DNA of 64,000 bases from Devosia sp. Leaf420 (GTDB taxonomy: Bacteria; Pseudomonadota; Alphaproteobacteria; Rhizobiales; Devosiaceae): contig NZ_LMQU01000001.1 of assembly GCF_001425445.1 (NCBI RefSeq), positions 435,221 to 499,220 of the forward strand, given 5' to 3'. Below are positions 52,284-61,373 of this stretch, piece after piece (position 1 is the first letter of the stretch; every line of letters begins with the position of its first letter). Both the position numbers and the translations under genes were made by a program. Under the pieces are notes generated by a model that ran no database searches, was not told the origin of the DNA, and saw only the letters and a list, made by a program, of their open reading frames with translations.

Positions 52284-54377
52284 CTAGTCGGACTTCCTAA
52301 TCCACACCGCTGCGTCGTGGAACGGTACGCCGCCAAATGGAGGGGCGGGTTGGGCGGAGGTGAGCATGTTGATACCCTGCCCGCCGCGATGGGCCTTATT
52401 GCGGTGGAGGCCTTCGGCGATGAGGGTGCCGGTGGGGAGGCGCGGGAAGATGCGGGCTGTCAGGTGAACTTCGCCGCGGTGATTGCCGAGGGTGACGGCG
52501 TCTTCATCGGATATCGTCAGGCGGGCGGCGTCTTCAGGATGGATGAAGACGGAGGGTTCACCCTCGCGCTTGAGGCTGCCGGCGGTCTGGTTGAAGGACG
52601 AATTGAGGAAGGCACGGGCCGGGCTAGTCGCGAGCTTGAACGGATGCTCGGCATCGGTCTTTTCGGTAATGTCCCAATGATCGGCGAAGCGGGGCATGAT
52701 CGATGGATCGCAGACCCAGCGATAACCTTTCCGGCGCGCGACTTCATCCCAATCGGGCTTGAACCGATAGCGGCCATCGGCCCAGCCAAAGCCCTTGGCA
52801 AAGCGAGCGACGTCGTCGGGGCGCTCCTTGTCGATGAAACCGGTTTTTTCGACTTCTTCGAGCGTCGGCAGACCTGAGCGGGCAAAGGTATCCGCGACGA
52901 CTTCGCGATCGGTGGTTGTGAAGGTCGGGTCGGTATTGCCGAGGCGGAGAGCCAGGGCGTTGATGACCTCGTGGTTGGAGCGCGCCTCGCCGGGCGCCTC
53001 GACGACTGCGGGGCCGTAGAGAATGCGAGTGTGGCCGCCGCGGGTGTAATAATCGTTGTGTTCGAGGAACATGGTGGCGGGCAGGACGATATCGGCCAGT
53101 TCCGCCGTTTCGGTCATGAACTGCTCGTGGACGACGAGGAAGAGATCGTCGCGCATCAGACCCTGGCGCACCAAAGCCTGATCGGGAGCGACGCAGGCGG
53201 GATTGGTGTTTTGGACGATAATGGCATGGACCGGCGCACCATTCTGGAGCGCGGCGGCATTGCCCGTGAGGATCGGGCCAATCTCGGACATGTCGAGGAC
53301 GCGGGGCGTGCCCTTTTGCAGGTGCGTGCCTTCAAGGCGCGATTTGTCGAGATTCCAGGTGCCGGAATTGGAATGGAACGCGCCGCCGCCGCGATGCTGC
53401 CAAGAGCCGAGCATGGCGGGGAGCGACAGCGCCGCGTGCATGGCCGTGGCGCCATTGGTCTGGCGGGAGAAGCCATAGCCAAGTCGGAAGAAGGTTTTTG
53501 GCGTTTTGCCGATGAGGTGGGCAAATTCCTCGATTTCGGCGACGGTGAGGCCGGTGATCTCGGCGGCCCATTCGGGCGTGCGGGTCGCGAGATGGGCTTC
53601 GAATTCGGGCGAGAAATCGGTGAACTCGGCCATATAGGCGCGGTCGGCGAGGCCATCGCGCAAGAGGACGTGCATCGTCGCGACAGCGAGGGCGCCATCG
53701 GTGCCGGGGCGAAGGACGATGCCGAGATCGGCCTGTTCCATGGTGGCATTGCGATAGATATCGACGACCACGATTTTTGCCGCGCGGGTTTTGCGGGCGC
53801 GCATGGCGTGGGTCATGACGTTGACCTGGGTATGCACCGCATTTGTGCCCCAGATGACGACGCAGTCGCTCTCAGCCATCTGCTCGGGATTTACCCCGCC
53901 AAGAAGGCCGGTGCCAGCGATATAACCGGGCCAGGCGAGGCCGGTGCAGATGGTGTCGTATTGGTGCGAATAGCCGCGCACGGCGCGGAGGCGCTCGATG
54001 CCGCCGCGATGCACGTGGCCCATGGTGCCGGCATAAAAATAGGGCCAGATGGCTTCGGGGCCATGCTGCGCTTCGATCTCGAGGAAGCGGGCGGCGATTT
54101 CGTCGAGGGCTTCATCCCAGGAAATGCGCTGCCACTGCCCTGCCCCCTTGGGGCCGATGCGGCGCATGGGATGGGTCAGACGCTCGGGGTGATGGATGCG
54201 CTCGGCATAGCGGGCAACTTTTTCGCAGATGACGCCTGCGGTATAGGGATCGTCCTTGGCGCCACGGACGCGGCCGACCGTGCCATCGGCGAGGATATCG
54301 ACATCGAGGGCGCAGACCGACGGACAGTCATGCGGGCAAACTGAGCGGATGGTGCGCGGGGGGATCTGGGCGTTCAT
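52284..54377 (-). CDS. Molybdopterin-dependent oxidoreductase (DMSO reductase superfamily)
   Basis: 697 residues. An N-terminal Fe4S4 site is formed by Cys14, Cys18, Cys22 (CPHDCPSVC) and Cys51 (GVICEKV). Mo-bisMGD motifs follow: HPMRRIGPKGAGQWQRISWDEALDEIA, VVIWGTNAVHTQVNVM, VVDIYRNATMEQADLGIVLRPGTDGALA and a C-terminal dinucleotide-binding domain with LANSSFN-like FLNSSFNQTAGS. No Tat signal is present, so it is cytosolic. No small Fe-S or membrane subunit lies beside it. The substrate is unknown; single-subunit members include biotin sulfoxide- and thiosulfate-type enzymes. Confidence 0.88.
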   Translation of the reverse strand: MNAQIPPRTIRSVCPHDCPSVCALDVDILADGTVGRVRGAKDDPYTAGVICEKVARYAERIHHPERLTHPMRRIGPKGAGQWQRISWDEALDEIAARFLEIEAQHGPEAIWPYFYAGTMGHVHRGGIERLRAVRGYSHQYDTICTGLAWPGYIAGTGLLGGVNPEQMAESDCVVIWGTNAVHTQVNVMTHAMRARKTRAAKIVVVDIYRNATMEQADLGIVLRPGTDGALAVATMHVLLRDGLADRAYMAEFTDFSPEFEAHLATRTPEWAAEITGLTVAEIEEFAHLIGKTPKTFFRLGYGFSRQTNGATAMHAALSLPAMLGSWQHRGGGAFHSNSGTWNLDKSRLEGTHLQKGTPRVLDMSEIGPILTGNAAALQNGAPVHAIIVQNTNPACVAPDQALVRQGLMRDDLFLVVHEQFMTETAELADIVLPATMFLEHNDYYTRGGHTRILYGPAVVEAPGEARSNHEVINALALRLGNTDPTFTTTDREVVADTFARSGLPTLEEVEKTGFIDKERPDDVARFAKGFGWADGRYRFKPDWDEVARRKGYRWVCDPSIMPRFADHWDITEKTDAEHPFKLATSPARAFLNSSFNQTAGSLKREGEPSVFIHPEDAARLTISDEDAVTLGNHRGEVHLTARIFPRLPTGTLIAEGLHRNKAHRGGQGINMLTSAQPAPPFGGVPFHDAAVWIRKSD

Positions 54378-54453
54378 GACGGCAAGGTATTAGAGGCCGC
54401 GCGCCGGGACAATCGCATTGTGGTTATGGGTGGGATTTGTGAGCGTGATGGCA

Positions 54454-54560
54454 ACCCCCACCTAGCCCCCCCTGAGATGGGGAGGGACTGGCTGGCGGCT
54501 CACGAACAGCGAAGCAAACTCGATGCCCCCTCCCCCTAGCAGGGGGAGGTTGGGTGGGGG
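54454..54560. repeat. Palindromic repeat, family 2: two inverted copies
   Basis: Copy 2a (54454-54487) begins ACCCCCACCTAGCC; copy 2b (54516-54560) is inverted and ends GGTTGGGTGGGGG, sharing the ATCGAGTTT tail with the copy at 1421-1467. The pair fills the gap between the molybdoenzyme and the PH-like gene and abuts the latter's stop. Confidence 0.8.
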
Positions 54561-55178
54561 TCAGGCAGCGAAAGCCTTGGTGGCGGTTTCGGCGTTGCGC
54601 ATGGCCCGGGTAGCGGCGTGCTTGGCGAGCTGGGATGCGCCGCCATGGAATTGGGAGAAGGTGATGCGGCCGGTGGTGCCGGTGATGGTGATGCCGCGCC
54701 AATTGGGGCGGACCGAACGGACCTCGGACCAGTCGAGGCTGGTTTCGCGACCCATGGCGGTACGATGGGTGACCTGACGGTTGTCCCAGCGGGTGTTTGT
54801 AAAGAGGCCCACCATGCCGATGCCAGCAGCGCCGGCACCGAGAAGAAGGACGGCGATATAGGTGGCGATGAGCTGGGTCGTGTCGGCAGCGCTGCTCATG
54901 AAGATCACGGCGAAAAGCAGAACGGCGGCGAGCGCGGCGGCGCCGTAGCAGGCAAAGTACTCGACGAGCGAGGGACGGAGTTCGGCCCAGCCGCCATCAA
55001 TGGCAATGCCATCTTCGGGCTGCACCAGACGGAGCGCAAGAAACGCAGCATAACCAAAAGCCACAACACCGGCGGCGCGCGACAGCGGCAGATGCGCTGT
55101 GAGCGGCAGGTATTTTAGGGCAATGAGCACGGTAATCACGAACAGTGGCAAAGCCACTTCCTGCCAACGCAAGGGCAC
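54561..55178 (-). CDS. Membrane protein with PH-like C-terminal domain (unknown)
   Basis: 205 residues from a GTG start with GGAGAAAC upstream. Four spans are visible (about 6-25, 33-51, 75-97 and 102-125), then a soluble part, NRQVTHRTAMGRETSLDWSEVRSVRPNWRGITITGTTGRITFSQFHGG, which looks like a bacterial PH-like strand set. Not recognised beyond this. It lies between repeats and the DHA2 exporter gene with no operon partner evident. Confidence 0.7.
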   Translation of the reverse strand: MPLRWQEVALPLFVITVLIALKYLPLTAHLPLSRAAGVVAFGYAAFLALRLVQPEDGIAIDGGWAELRPSLVEYFACYGAAALAAVLLFAVIFMSSAADTTQLIATYIAVLLLGAGAAGIGMVGLFTNTRWDNRQVTHRTAMGRETSLDWSEVRSVRPNWRGITITGTTGRITFSQFHGGASQLAKHAATRAMRNAETATKAFAA

Positions 55179-55365
55179 GCTTGTTTCTCCAGATGTCCGG
55201 GGCCGGCGACGCTATTTCGGCGAGTGATATCGTGAAGAGTACAGGGATAAAGTGATTTGACCATTCACAAATCCGCAAGGAGCGGCTGCGCCGCAATGGC
55301 CGGCAGTGAGTGTTGCTAAAGCGCCACCTCGTCTATTTGAAGAAGCGGCTCCAGCACTGATTCAA

Positions 55366-55393
55366 CGGCATGCAGAGTTGAATCCGCATGCCG
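55366..55393. terminator. Hairpin after the DHA2 exporter gene
   Basis: Perfect 8-bp arms CGGCATGC (55366-55373) and GCATGCCG (55386-55393), 12-base loop. It lies 57 bases past the exporter stop; no U-tract. Confidence 0.4.
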
Positions 55394-55449
55394 TCCTAAG
55401 CCTTTCAGATATCTGCACTTATTGGCCTCGCGGACCAATTTTCCGCCGT

Positions 55450-57024
55450 TTAGCGGGCAGCCAGAGCCGGGGCGCCCACCATGGCGGCGGTTGCGGCTTC
55501 CTCCGCTTCGATTTCGGCGGCGGGCGCCTGACGAAGTGTGTTGGCGAGAGGCCGTTCTTCGAGGAGCCAAGCGAGCGCGAAGGCGAGGATGGCGGCACCC
55601 GCAGCGGTGTAGAACACCGGATGCAGCGCGCTGGCGAAGGCTTCGAGCACAAGCTCGCGGACCTGCGGCGGGAGGGCCGCAACGGCATTGGCGCTGAAGC
55701 TCGTGCCGCTACCTTCGGGCATGACATCGCCGAGGCGTGCGGCAAGGCCGCTCGAGAAGATGGCGCCGAAGACCGACACACCGATCGAACCGCCTATCTG
55801 GCGGAAAAGCGTGACGCCGGCTGTGGCGGCACCGACGATGTCGCGGGAGACCGCGTTCTGGGTTGCCGTAACGCTGACGCTGTTGACGGGGCCAATGCCG
55901 GCGCCGACGAGGAACATATAGGCCGCGATCTGCACCGAGGGCGTATCGAGCCGCATATTGGCGAGGGCAAGGAGGCCGATCACCAGAACGAAGGTCGACG
56001 CCAGCGGCAGCATCTTATAGCGGCCCGTGCGGGTCATGATGAAGCCCGAGGCCGTCGAGGCGCCGACGAGGCCGATCATCATTGGCACGAGCTGCAGCGC
56101 GGAATCGGTCGGCGAGACGCCCTTGGCGAGCTGGAGATACATGGGCAGGAAGGTGATCGACCCAAACATGGCCATGCCGACGAGGAAGCCGACGGCGCTC
56201 GTCACCGCGAAGGTATTGTTACGGAAAAGATCGAGCGGCAGGACCGGTTCGGCGGCCCGGCTTTCAACCCAGACAAAGGCGCCGAGGAAGACCAGAGCGC
56301 CGATAACGAGGCCGATGATCTGGAGCGAGAACCAGCCGAAGGTGTTACCGCCGAGTGAGGTGGCAAGCACGAATGCAGTCAGGCCGCCCGAGAGCAGGAC
56401 GAAGCCGGCATAGTCGATCGAATGCTTGACGCGTTCGGCGCGGGGCTTGAGAGCCACGGCGATGACGGCGAGCGCGAGAATGCCAACCGGCAAGTTGATG
56501 AGGAAAATCCACTGCCAGGAGAGGTGTTCGACGATAAAGCCGCCGAGCAGCGGGCCGACGACCGTGGCGACGCCGAATACGGCACCGAAGAGGCCCTGGA
56601 CCTTGCCGCGCTGACGCGGGGGAATAATGTCCGCCACGACAGTCATGGCGACGACCATGAGGCCACCGCCGCCGAGACCCTGAATGGCGCGGGCAGCAAT
56701 CAGGAAGGTCATGGAGGTCGCCATGGCCGAGAGCACGGCGCCGCCGAGGAAGATGACGATGGCGGCTTGCAGCACGATCTTGCGGCCGAAGAGATCGCCC
56801 AGCTTGCCATAGATGGGGGCAACCACGGTCGAGCTCAGGAGATAGGCGATGACCACCCAGGTGAGGTGATCGAGGCCACCGAGCTGGCCGACGATGGAGG
56901 GCAAAGCTGTCGAGACGATGGTCTGGCCAAGCGAGGCGAGGAGAAGAGTGACGGCGACTGCCCCGATGACCAGCTTGGTCGATGGGTCCTGCATCGCATC
57001 GTCCGGTTGAATGGGGTCCGGCAT
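55450..57024 (-). CDS. DHA2-family MFS multidrug exporter (14 spans)
   Basis: 524 residues with fourteen predicted spans. Motif A GKLGDLFGRK follows span 2; DHA2 motif C-like GPLLGGFIVEHLSWQWIFLINLPVGI is present. These carriers expel toxic organic compounds with proton exchange. ATG 57024 (MPDPIQPDDAM) has AAGGA upstream. The gene is divergent from a MarR regulator, and a perfect palindrome lies in the 127-bp promoter gap, a standard drug-inducible exporter module. Confidence 0.92.
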   Translation of the reverse strand: MPDPIQPDDAMQDPSTKLVIGAVAVTLLLASLGQTIVSTALPSIVGQLGGLDHLTWVVIAYLLSSTVVAPIYGKLGDLFGRKIVLQAAIVIFLGGAVLSAMATSMTFLIAARAIQGLGGGGLMVVAMTVVADIIPPRQRGKVQGLFGAVFGVATVVGPLLGGFIVEHLSWQWIFLINLPVGILALAVIAVALKPRAERVKHSIDYAGFVLLSGGLTAFVLATSLGGNTFGWFSLQIIGLVIGALVFLGAFVWVESRAAEPVLPLDLFRNNTFAVTSAVGFLVGMAMFGSITFLPMYLQLAKGVSPTDSALQLVPMMIGLVGASTASGFIMTRTGRYKMLPLASTFVLVIGLLALANMRLDTPSVQIAAYMFLVGAGIGPVNSVSVTATQNAVSRDIVGAATAGVTLFRQIGGSIGVSVFGAIFSSGLAARLGDVMPEGSGTSFSANAVAALPPQVRELVLEAFASALHPVFYTAAGAAILAFALAWLLEERPLANTLRQAPAAEIEAEEAATAAMVGAPALAAR

Positions 57025-57106
57025 TGAGGCAATCCTTAAAACAAGCGGGGTCGGGATTGAGCCGACCCTTGCGAAACGATATCTGAGAGCACACATGTGC
57101 CTCAAG

Positions 57107-57133
57107 CAATTACATGTCAATAGCATGTAATTG
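57107..57133. promoter_or_regulatory. MarR operator between exporter and regulator genes
   Basis: CAATTACATG (57107-57116) and CATGTAATTG (57124-57133) are perfect 10-bp arms with a 7-base spacer, 18 bases upstream of the MarR start and 83 bases upstream of the exporter start. Symmetry and position make it the probable site for both promoters. Confidence 0.85.
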
Positions 57134-57151
57134 TCTTAAGCATGCGATTTT

Positions 57152-57778
57152 ATGGAAGCTGCCATGCCTCTGAGCGCCAAGACCGAATTGAACGCCCTGC
57201 TGCTAAAGGCCGGCATTGCCCATGACACCGCGGAGGCGGTTATGGATATCGACGCATTGATGCAGAAATGGCGGCGGCGCGCGATGAAGCGGGAGCTTGG
57301 CAATCGGGCACTCGCGGATCTGAGGATCGGGATCGACCTGGCGCAGCTCGATGTGCTGTTTGCCATCGACGGCCCCTCCTCCGAGTTCGATGGCGAGGCT
57401 TCGGGCGAGACGATGGTCGCGACCGTGGCCGAACGGCTCAATATCGATCCGTCGCGGGCGAGCCGGCTGGTCGGCGATATGGTGGACGAGGGTTTTGCGC
57501 GTCGGGCCGTGAGCCAGGCAGATGCACGGCGGACGATTATCGAACTGACGCCGAAGGGCAAGGCGGTGGTCGATGCGGTGCGGGCCTATAAGTATCTGAT
57601 TATGGGCGATTTTCTTGGGAGCTGGGAGAAAGCGGAGGTGGACGCCTTCGTGCCGCTGCTGAAGCGGTTCGGTAGCTGGATGGACAGTATCGAGCCGGCT
57701 ACCGAAAAGCATAGTGCGGAGATCGCGGCGATTGCCGAGACGATCGCAGAGGATGTCACGCAACCCGTAAATGTGTGA
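57152..57778 (+). CDS. MarR-family transcriptional regulator
   Basis: 208 residues, long for the family (usual 140-170). The winged helix contains VATVAERLNIDPSRASRLVGDMVDEGFARRAVSQADARRTIIELTPKGKAV, the wing having the DxRRxxIxLT pattern. The N-terminal 50 residues are an extra helical part. It should repress itself and the divergent exporter through the palindrome at 57107-57133 and release it on binding a toxic ligand. The start may be ATG 57152 or 57164. Confidence 0.9.
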   Translation: MEAAMPLSAKTELNALLLKAGIAHDTAEAVMDIDALMQKWRRRAMKRELGNRALADLRIGIDLAQLDVLFAIDGPSSEFDGEASGETMVATVAERLNIDPSRASRLVGDMVDEGFARRAVSQADARRTIIELTPKGKAVVDAVRAYKYLIMGDFLGSWEKAEVDAFVPLLKRFGSWMDSIEPATEKHSAEIAAIAETIAEDVTQPVNV

Positions 57779-57854
57779 TGGGCCTCATGAAAACGATTTA
57801 ATGGACGTTTTCGGCTAGCCACGTTACGTCTTTCCCTTCTCGGGGGAGGATGAG

Positions 57855-59069
57855 ATGGCGGGGACTTCGCATGTGCCAGTGACGGCATTGCTTGGATTGA
57901 ACATGTTCTTTTCAGGCGTGACCTATGCCGCGACCATGCCCTATGCGTCACTGGTTGGCGTCGACACGCTGGGGCTGACGCCGGGCTGGTTCGCCTCAAT
58001 CATGAGCCTCGGCGCGGTACTCGGGACGTTTGTTTCGCTCGGGCTCGGCTTTCTCTCGGACAAATTGCGCGATCGGCGGCTGCTGGTTTTGCTGACCGCG
58101 GCGGCAGGCGTTTTGGCGCATGGGCTAATTTATGCGTTTCTGGCGCAATGGAGCTTTGCCGTTGCCATGGGCCTGATCATGCCTCTGGCCGGCGCCTGTT
58201 ATGGGCAGTGTTTTGGCTACATCCGCGTGTTCTATGTCACACGTGATCCGAAGCGGGCGGACTTTATGGTCACGGCGCTGCGGACGGTGTTCACGCTGGC
58301 CTGGATCGTGGTGCCGCCAGTGGCCGGTTGGGTCGCCGGCCAGTTCAGCATTTTCTACGTCTATCTCGCCTCGTCACTGAGCTACGGGGCGATTGCGCTG
58401 ATCTTTGCGGCGCTGATGACCAATGAGGCGACAGCGGTTCAGATCAATGCGCCGAAACGCGCCGAGGGAGCGTCACTGCTCTCGACCTTTGCTCTGCCGT
58501 TTGGAACGCTTGCCGGCATTGTCGGGCTGATCGTGATGACGGCGGCCATGCGGATTCTGACGTTTACGATTGCGCTTTTCATCGTCAGCGATCTCGGCGG
58601 ATCGGTGGGCGATGTCGGGTTTTATGCTGGGATAACCGCGGCGGTCGAGGCGCCGTGCATGTTGCTGCTGGCCTATCTCACGACCAAGCTGACCAAGGAA
58701 ACGCTGCTCGCCTTGGCGGGCGTGGTGATGGCGGTGTTTATCGGCATGGTCAGTATTTTGACCGAGATTGCAGCGCTCTATTGGCTGCTGATCCTCAATG
58801 GTCTCGGCACAGCGGCGCTGATGAGCGTCAATATCGCCTATGTCCAAGACGCGATCAAAGGCCGGGTCGGGCTATCGACGTCGCTGATGGATGTCGTGGC
58901 CATCGCAGCCAATCTGCTCGGCGCCACGGCATTTGGCCTTCTCACAACCGGCGGGGACTATCGCTTCGCGCTTATGGTGGGGGCAATCGTATCGCTGCTG
59001 GGTGCCGCGATCATGGCTTTCGGCAATTTGTCCCGGCTTGGGGCACCAAGACCGGTTGAAGCAGCATAG
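57855..59069 (+). CDS. MFS transporter (sugar-efflux/SetA-like type)
   Basis: 404 residues with twelve predicted spans and a GFLSDKLRDRRLLVLL loop (motif A-like) after span 2. FGYIRVFYVTRDPKRADFMVTALRTVFTLAWIVVPPVAGWVAG resembles sugar-efflux transporters of the SET group. GGGAGG lies just before the ATG. It may be a sugar or drug exporter; the family gives no more. It is 76 bases downstream of the MarR gene and could be co-transcribed. Confidence 0.8.
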   Translation: MAGTSHVPVTALLGLNMFFSGVTYAATMPYASLVGVDTLGLTPGWFASIMSLGAVLGTFVSLGLGFLSDKLRDRRLLVLLTAAAGVLAHGLIYAFLAQWSFAVAMGLIMPLAGACYGQCFGYIRVFYVTRDPKRADFMVTALRTVFTLAWIVVPPVAGWVAGQFSIFYVYLASSLSYGAIALIFAALMTNEATAVQINAPKRAEGASLLSTFALPFGTLAGIVGLIVMTAAMRILTFTIALFIVSDLGGSVGDVGFYAGITAAVEAPCMLLLAYLTTKLTKETLLALAGVVMAVFIGMVSILTEIAALYWLLILNGLGTAALMSVNIAYVQDAIKGRVGLSTSLMDVVAIAANLLGATAFGLLTTGGDYRFALMVGAIVSLLGAAIMAFGNLSRLGAPRPVEAA

Positions 59070-59092
59070 GCTGTTTTTGACTGAAAGAATAA

Positions 59093-59114
59093 ATCCCCGC
59101 CCGGAGGCGGGGAT
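59093..59114. terminator. Bidirectional hairpin terminator (MFS / DEAD-box)
   Basis: Arms ATCCCCGCC (59093-59101) and GGCGGGGAT (59106-59114), CGGA loop, between convergent genes; minus-strand read is followed by TTATTCTTT. Confidence 0.75.
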
Positions 59115-59136
59115 AGATAGGCGATGGGCTTGAGGG

Positions 59137-61041
59137 TTAGTCCTGAGCGCGGACCTTTTTGTGGTCCTTGACCTTGGGGCGCTTGGGCGGCTGGGCGTCG
59201 CCTTCGAGCGTGGGCTTGGACCACTTTGGCTTGCCCTTGTTCTTGTCGAAGGGCTTGGCTTCCTTGGGCTTGCGCGGCTTTGGGGCGCTTTCCGTGGCCG
59301 GGGCAAAATCGTCGGCGCGGAGGTTGGACGAGCCGTAACGCTGCTTGCGGTCGGCTTTTTCCGGGCGGGGAGCGGCGGGATCGTAGGCAACCGGTGGGCC
59401 GGGCGGGCGGCGCTTGGATTGCGGGCGTTCCGAACGTTCGCCGGGGCCATCGACCGCCGAGATATAGACACCCTTTTCGCCGGTGCCGTTCTTGCCGACG
59501 CTCTTGATGAAGCTATCGACCTTATCGGCGGCGACTTCGAAAATGGTTTCGGTATCGAAGATACGGATCGAGCCCACGGCCGACTTGGTGACGCCACCGG
59601 CCTTGCAGATCATGGGCAGGAGCCAACGTGGCTCGGCGCGCTGCTTGCGGCCGACCGTGACCTTGAACCAGCTACCGCCGGCGAAAGATTCGCGCGTGCG
59701 CGGCTCGCGCTTGTCGAAATCGGTGACGGGGATAGATGAGACGTCTTCGGGGATCGGACGGGCGGCCAACTGCATGCGAAGATAGGCTGCAGCCAGGGCT
59801 TCCGGCGCCCATTTCGTTAACAATCCGGTAACGCTGACCTGCTCGTCTTCGGTGATCGGGTCACTGAGGAGCGTGTTGGTCAGGATCGACTCGCGATAGC
59901 GCGCATCGATGGACTCGGCGGTCGGGGGCGCGGTGAGTTCGGCCTCGATTTTCGCGGTGCGGAGGATCGACTGCGCGACCCGCTTGCGATGGGCTGGCGA
60001 GATGACGACGCAGGTGCCCTGGCGCCCTGCCCGGCCGGTGCGGCCCGAACGGTGCAACAGGGTTTCGGCATTCATCGGCAGTTCGGCATGGATGACGAGA
60101 TCGAGATTAGGGAGATCGATGCCGCGGGCGGCGACGTCGGTCGCGACGCAAATGCGGGCGCGGCCATCGCGCATGGCCTGGAGAGCATTGGTGCGCTCGG
60201 CCTGGGTCAGTTCGCCCGAGAGCGTCACGACATCGAAGCCGCGATTGTGGAGGCGGGCCGAGAGGTGCTTCACTGCTTCGCGGGTCGAAGCGAAGACGAT
60301 CGTGTTGGTGCTTTCGTACCAAAGGAGCGTGTTGATGACGGCGTTTTCGCGCTCGTCGGCCGGTACGACCATGAGCTTGTAGTCGATATCGGCATGCTGC
60401 TCGCCGGACGAGGTGGCGGTGATCCGCAGAGCATTGCGCTGGAAGGTTTCGGCCAGCTTGGCGATGGGCTTGGCGACCGTCGCCGAGAACAGCAGCGTGC
60501 GGCGTTCTTCGGGGGCGGCGGCGAGAATGAATTCGAGGTCTTCGCGGAAGCCGAGGTCGAGCATTTCGTCGGCTTCGTCGAGAACGACGGCGCGGAGCGA
60601 GGACATGTCGAGCGCGCCGCGGGTGATGTGATCGCGGAGGCGGCCGGGCGTGCCGACGACGATATGGGCGCCATGCTGAAGCGCGCGGCGCTCGGTGCGA
60701 GCATCCATGCCGCCGACGCAGGAGACGATGCGGGCGCCCATCTGGGCATAGAGCCATTCGAGCTCGCGCTGCACCTGCATGGCCAGTTCGCGCGTCGGCG
60801 CGATGACAAGGCCAAGGGGCAGTTCGGCGCGCGGGAGGACTTCGGCACCATCGAGAAGGGTCGGCGCGATCGCCATGCCGAAGGCGACGGTCTTGCCCGA
60901 GCCGGTCTGGGCGGATACGAGAAGATCGCGACCTTCGGCCTCGTCTTCGATGACGGCGGACTGGACGGGGGTGAGGTTCTCATAGCCCTTGGCCGCAAGG
61001 GTTGCGGCGATCGGGGCGAAAATCGTTTCAGGCAGGGCCAT
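59137..61041 (-). CDS. DEAD-box RNA helicase with DbpA-like RNA-binding domain
   Basis: 634 residues. Helicase motifs in order: Q-motif TPVQSAVI, AQTGSGKT (44-51), PTRELAMQ, TPGRLRDH, VLDEADEMLDLGF (DEAD), SATVAKP, ATDVAARGIDL and HRSGRTGRAG. After about residue 470 a DbpA-type RNA-binding domain follows (FKVTVGRKQRAEPRWLLPMICKAGGV, with IFDTETIFEVA). The last 90 residues are a Lys/Arg/Pro-rich tail. It remodels rRNA or mRNA, probably in ribosome assembly or cold adaptation. Confidence 0.93.
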   Translation of the reverse strand: MALPETIFAPIAATLAAKGYENLTPVQSAVIEDEAEGRDLLVSAQTGSGKTVAFGMAIAPTLLDGAEVLPRAELPLGLVIAPTRELAMQVQRELEWLYAQMGARIVSCVGGMDARTERRALQHGAHIVVGTPGRLRDHITRGALDMSSLRAVVLDEADEMLDLGFREDLEFILAAAPEERRTLLFSATVAKPIAKLAETFQRNALRITATSSGEQHADIDYKLMVVPADERENAVINTLLWYESTNTIVFASTREAVKHLSARLHNRGFDVVTLSGELTQAERTNALQAMRDGRARICVATDVAARGIDLPNLDLVIHAELPMNAETLLHRSGRTGRAGRQGTCVVISPAHRKRVAQSILRTAKIEAELTAPPTAESIDARYRESILTNTLLSDPITEDEQVSVTGLLTKWAPEALAAAYLRMQLAARPIPEDVSSIPVTDFDKREPRTRESFAGGSWFKVTVGRKQRAEPRWLLPMICKAGGVTKSAVGSIRIFDTETIFEVAADKVDSFIKSVGKNGTGEKGVYISAVDGPGERSERPQSKRRPPGPPVAYDPAAPRPEKADRKQRYGSSNLRADDFAPATESAPKPRKPKEAKPFDKNKGKPKWSKPTLEGDAQPPKRPKVKDHKKVRAQD

Positions 61042-61190
61042 CTTTGGCTTTCAAGACAAGCAGCCAAAGAGCGGTCGTTCCTCAAGTGCAAGTGGAACAT
61101 TCCCGTTCGAAACGGCTGACAATTTTTGGGTTCCCGCTTTGGCGGGAGCGGAACCGTGGCGCGAGGTGGATCGCATCACGGAATAGGAAA

Positions 61191-61212
61191 AGGCCGCCTC
61201 GCGAGACGGCCT
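61191..61212 (-). terminator. Hairpin terminator candidate for ndk
   Basis: AGGCCGCCTCG (61191-61201) and CGAGACGGCCT (61202-61212) pair with one mismatch; the minus-strand read continues into TTTTCC. It is about 160 bases past the ndk stop. Confidence 0.55.
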
Positions 61213-61304
61213 CGATAATGGGCTTTTAGAGATTGGGCCTCGGAAGCGCAAGGCTAGCCGGTGCATGAGGGGCACCGGCCGATCGCATGGCTTGGGGCGA
61301 GATA

Positions 61305-61355
61305 CCCCTCACCGACCCGGCTGCGCCGGGCCACCTCTCCCCGAGAGGGACAGGA
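61305..61355. repeat. Palindromic repeat, family 3 (single copy in window)
   Basis: CCCCTCACCGACCCGGCTGC, with CCCGGC/GCCGGG arms (61316-61330), followed by CCACCTCTCCCCGAGAGGG, which has CCTCTC/GAGAGG complementarity. Intergenic elements of this form are common in Hyphomicrobiales genomes; here only one copy is seen. Confidence 0.55.
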
Positions 61356-61373
61356 ATAGAAAGGCGCGCGGCT

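Larger units (their letters stand above)
61042..61373. other. Intergenic region between DEAD-box and ndk genes
   Basis: 332 bases without a gene. It holds a TCCCGC/GCGGGA stem near 61130-61147, the hairpin at 61191-61212 and the family-3 repeat at 61305-61355. The ndk 3' end lies to the right and the helicase promoter to the left. Confidence 0.7.

Noticed and set aside
51875..52336. 153-codon minus-strand open frame in the repeat-rich gap
   Set aside because: It runs through palindromic repeats and into the molybdoenzyme gene end, with no ribosome site or recognisable domain.
55306..56358. 350-codon plus-strand open frame
   Set aside because: Mostly antisense to the DHA2 exporter; only its first 140 bases are intergenic and show no coding bias.
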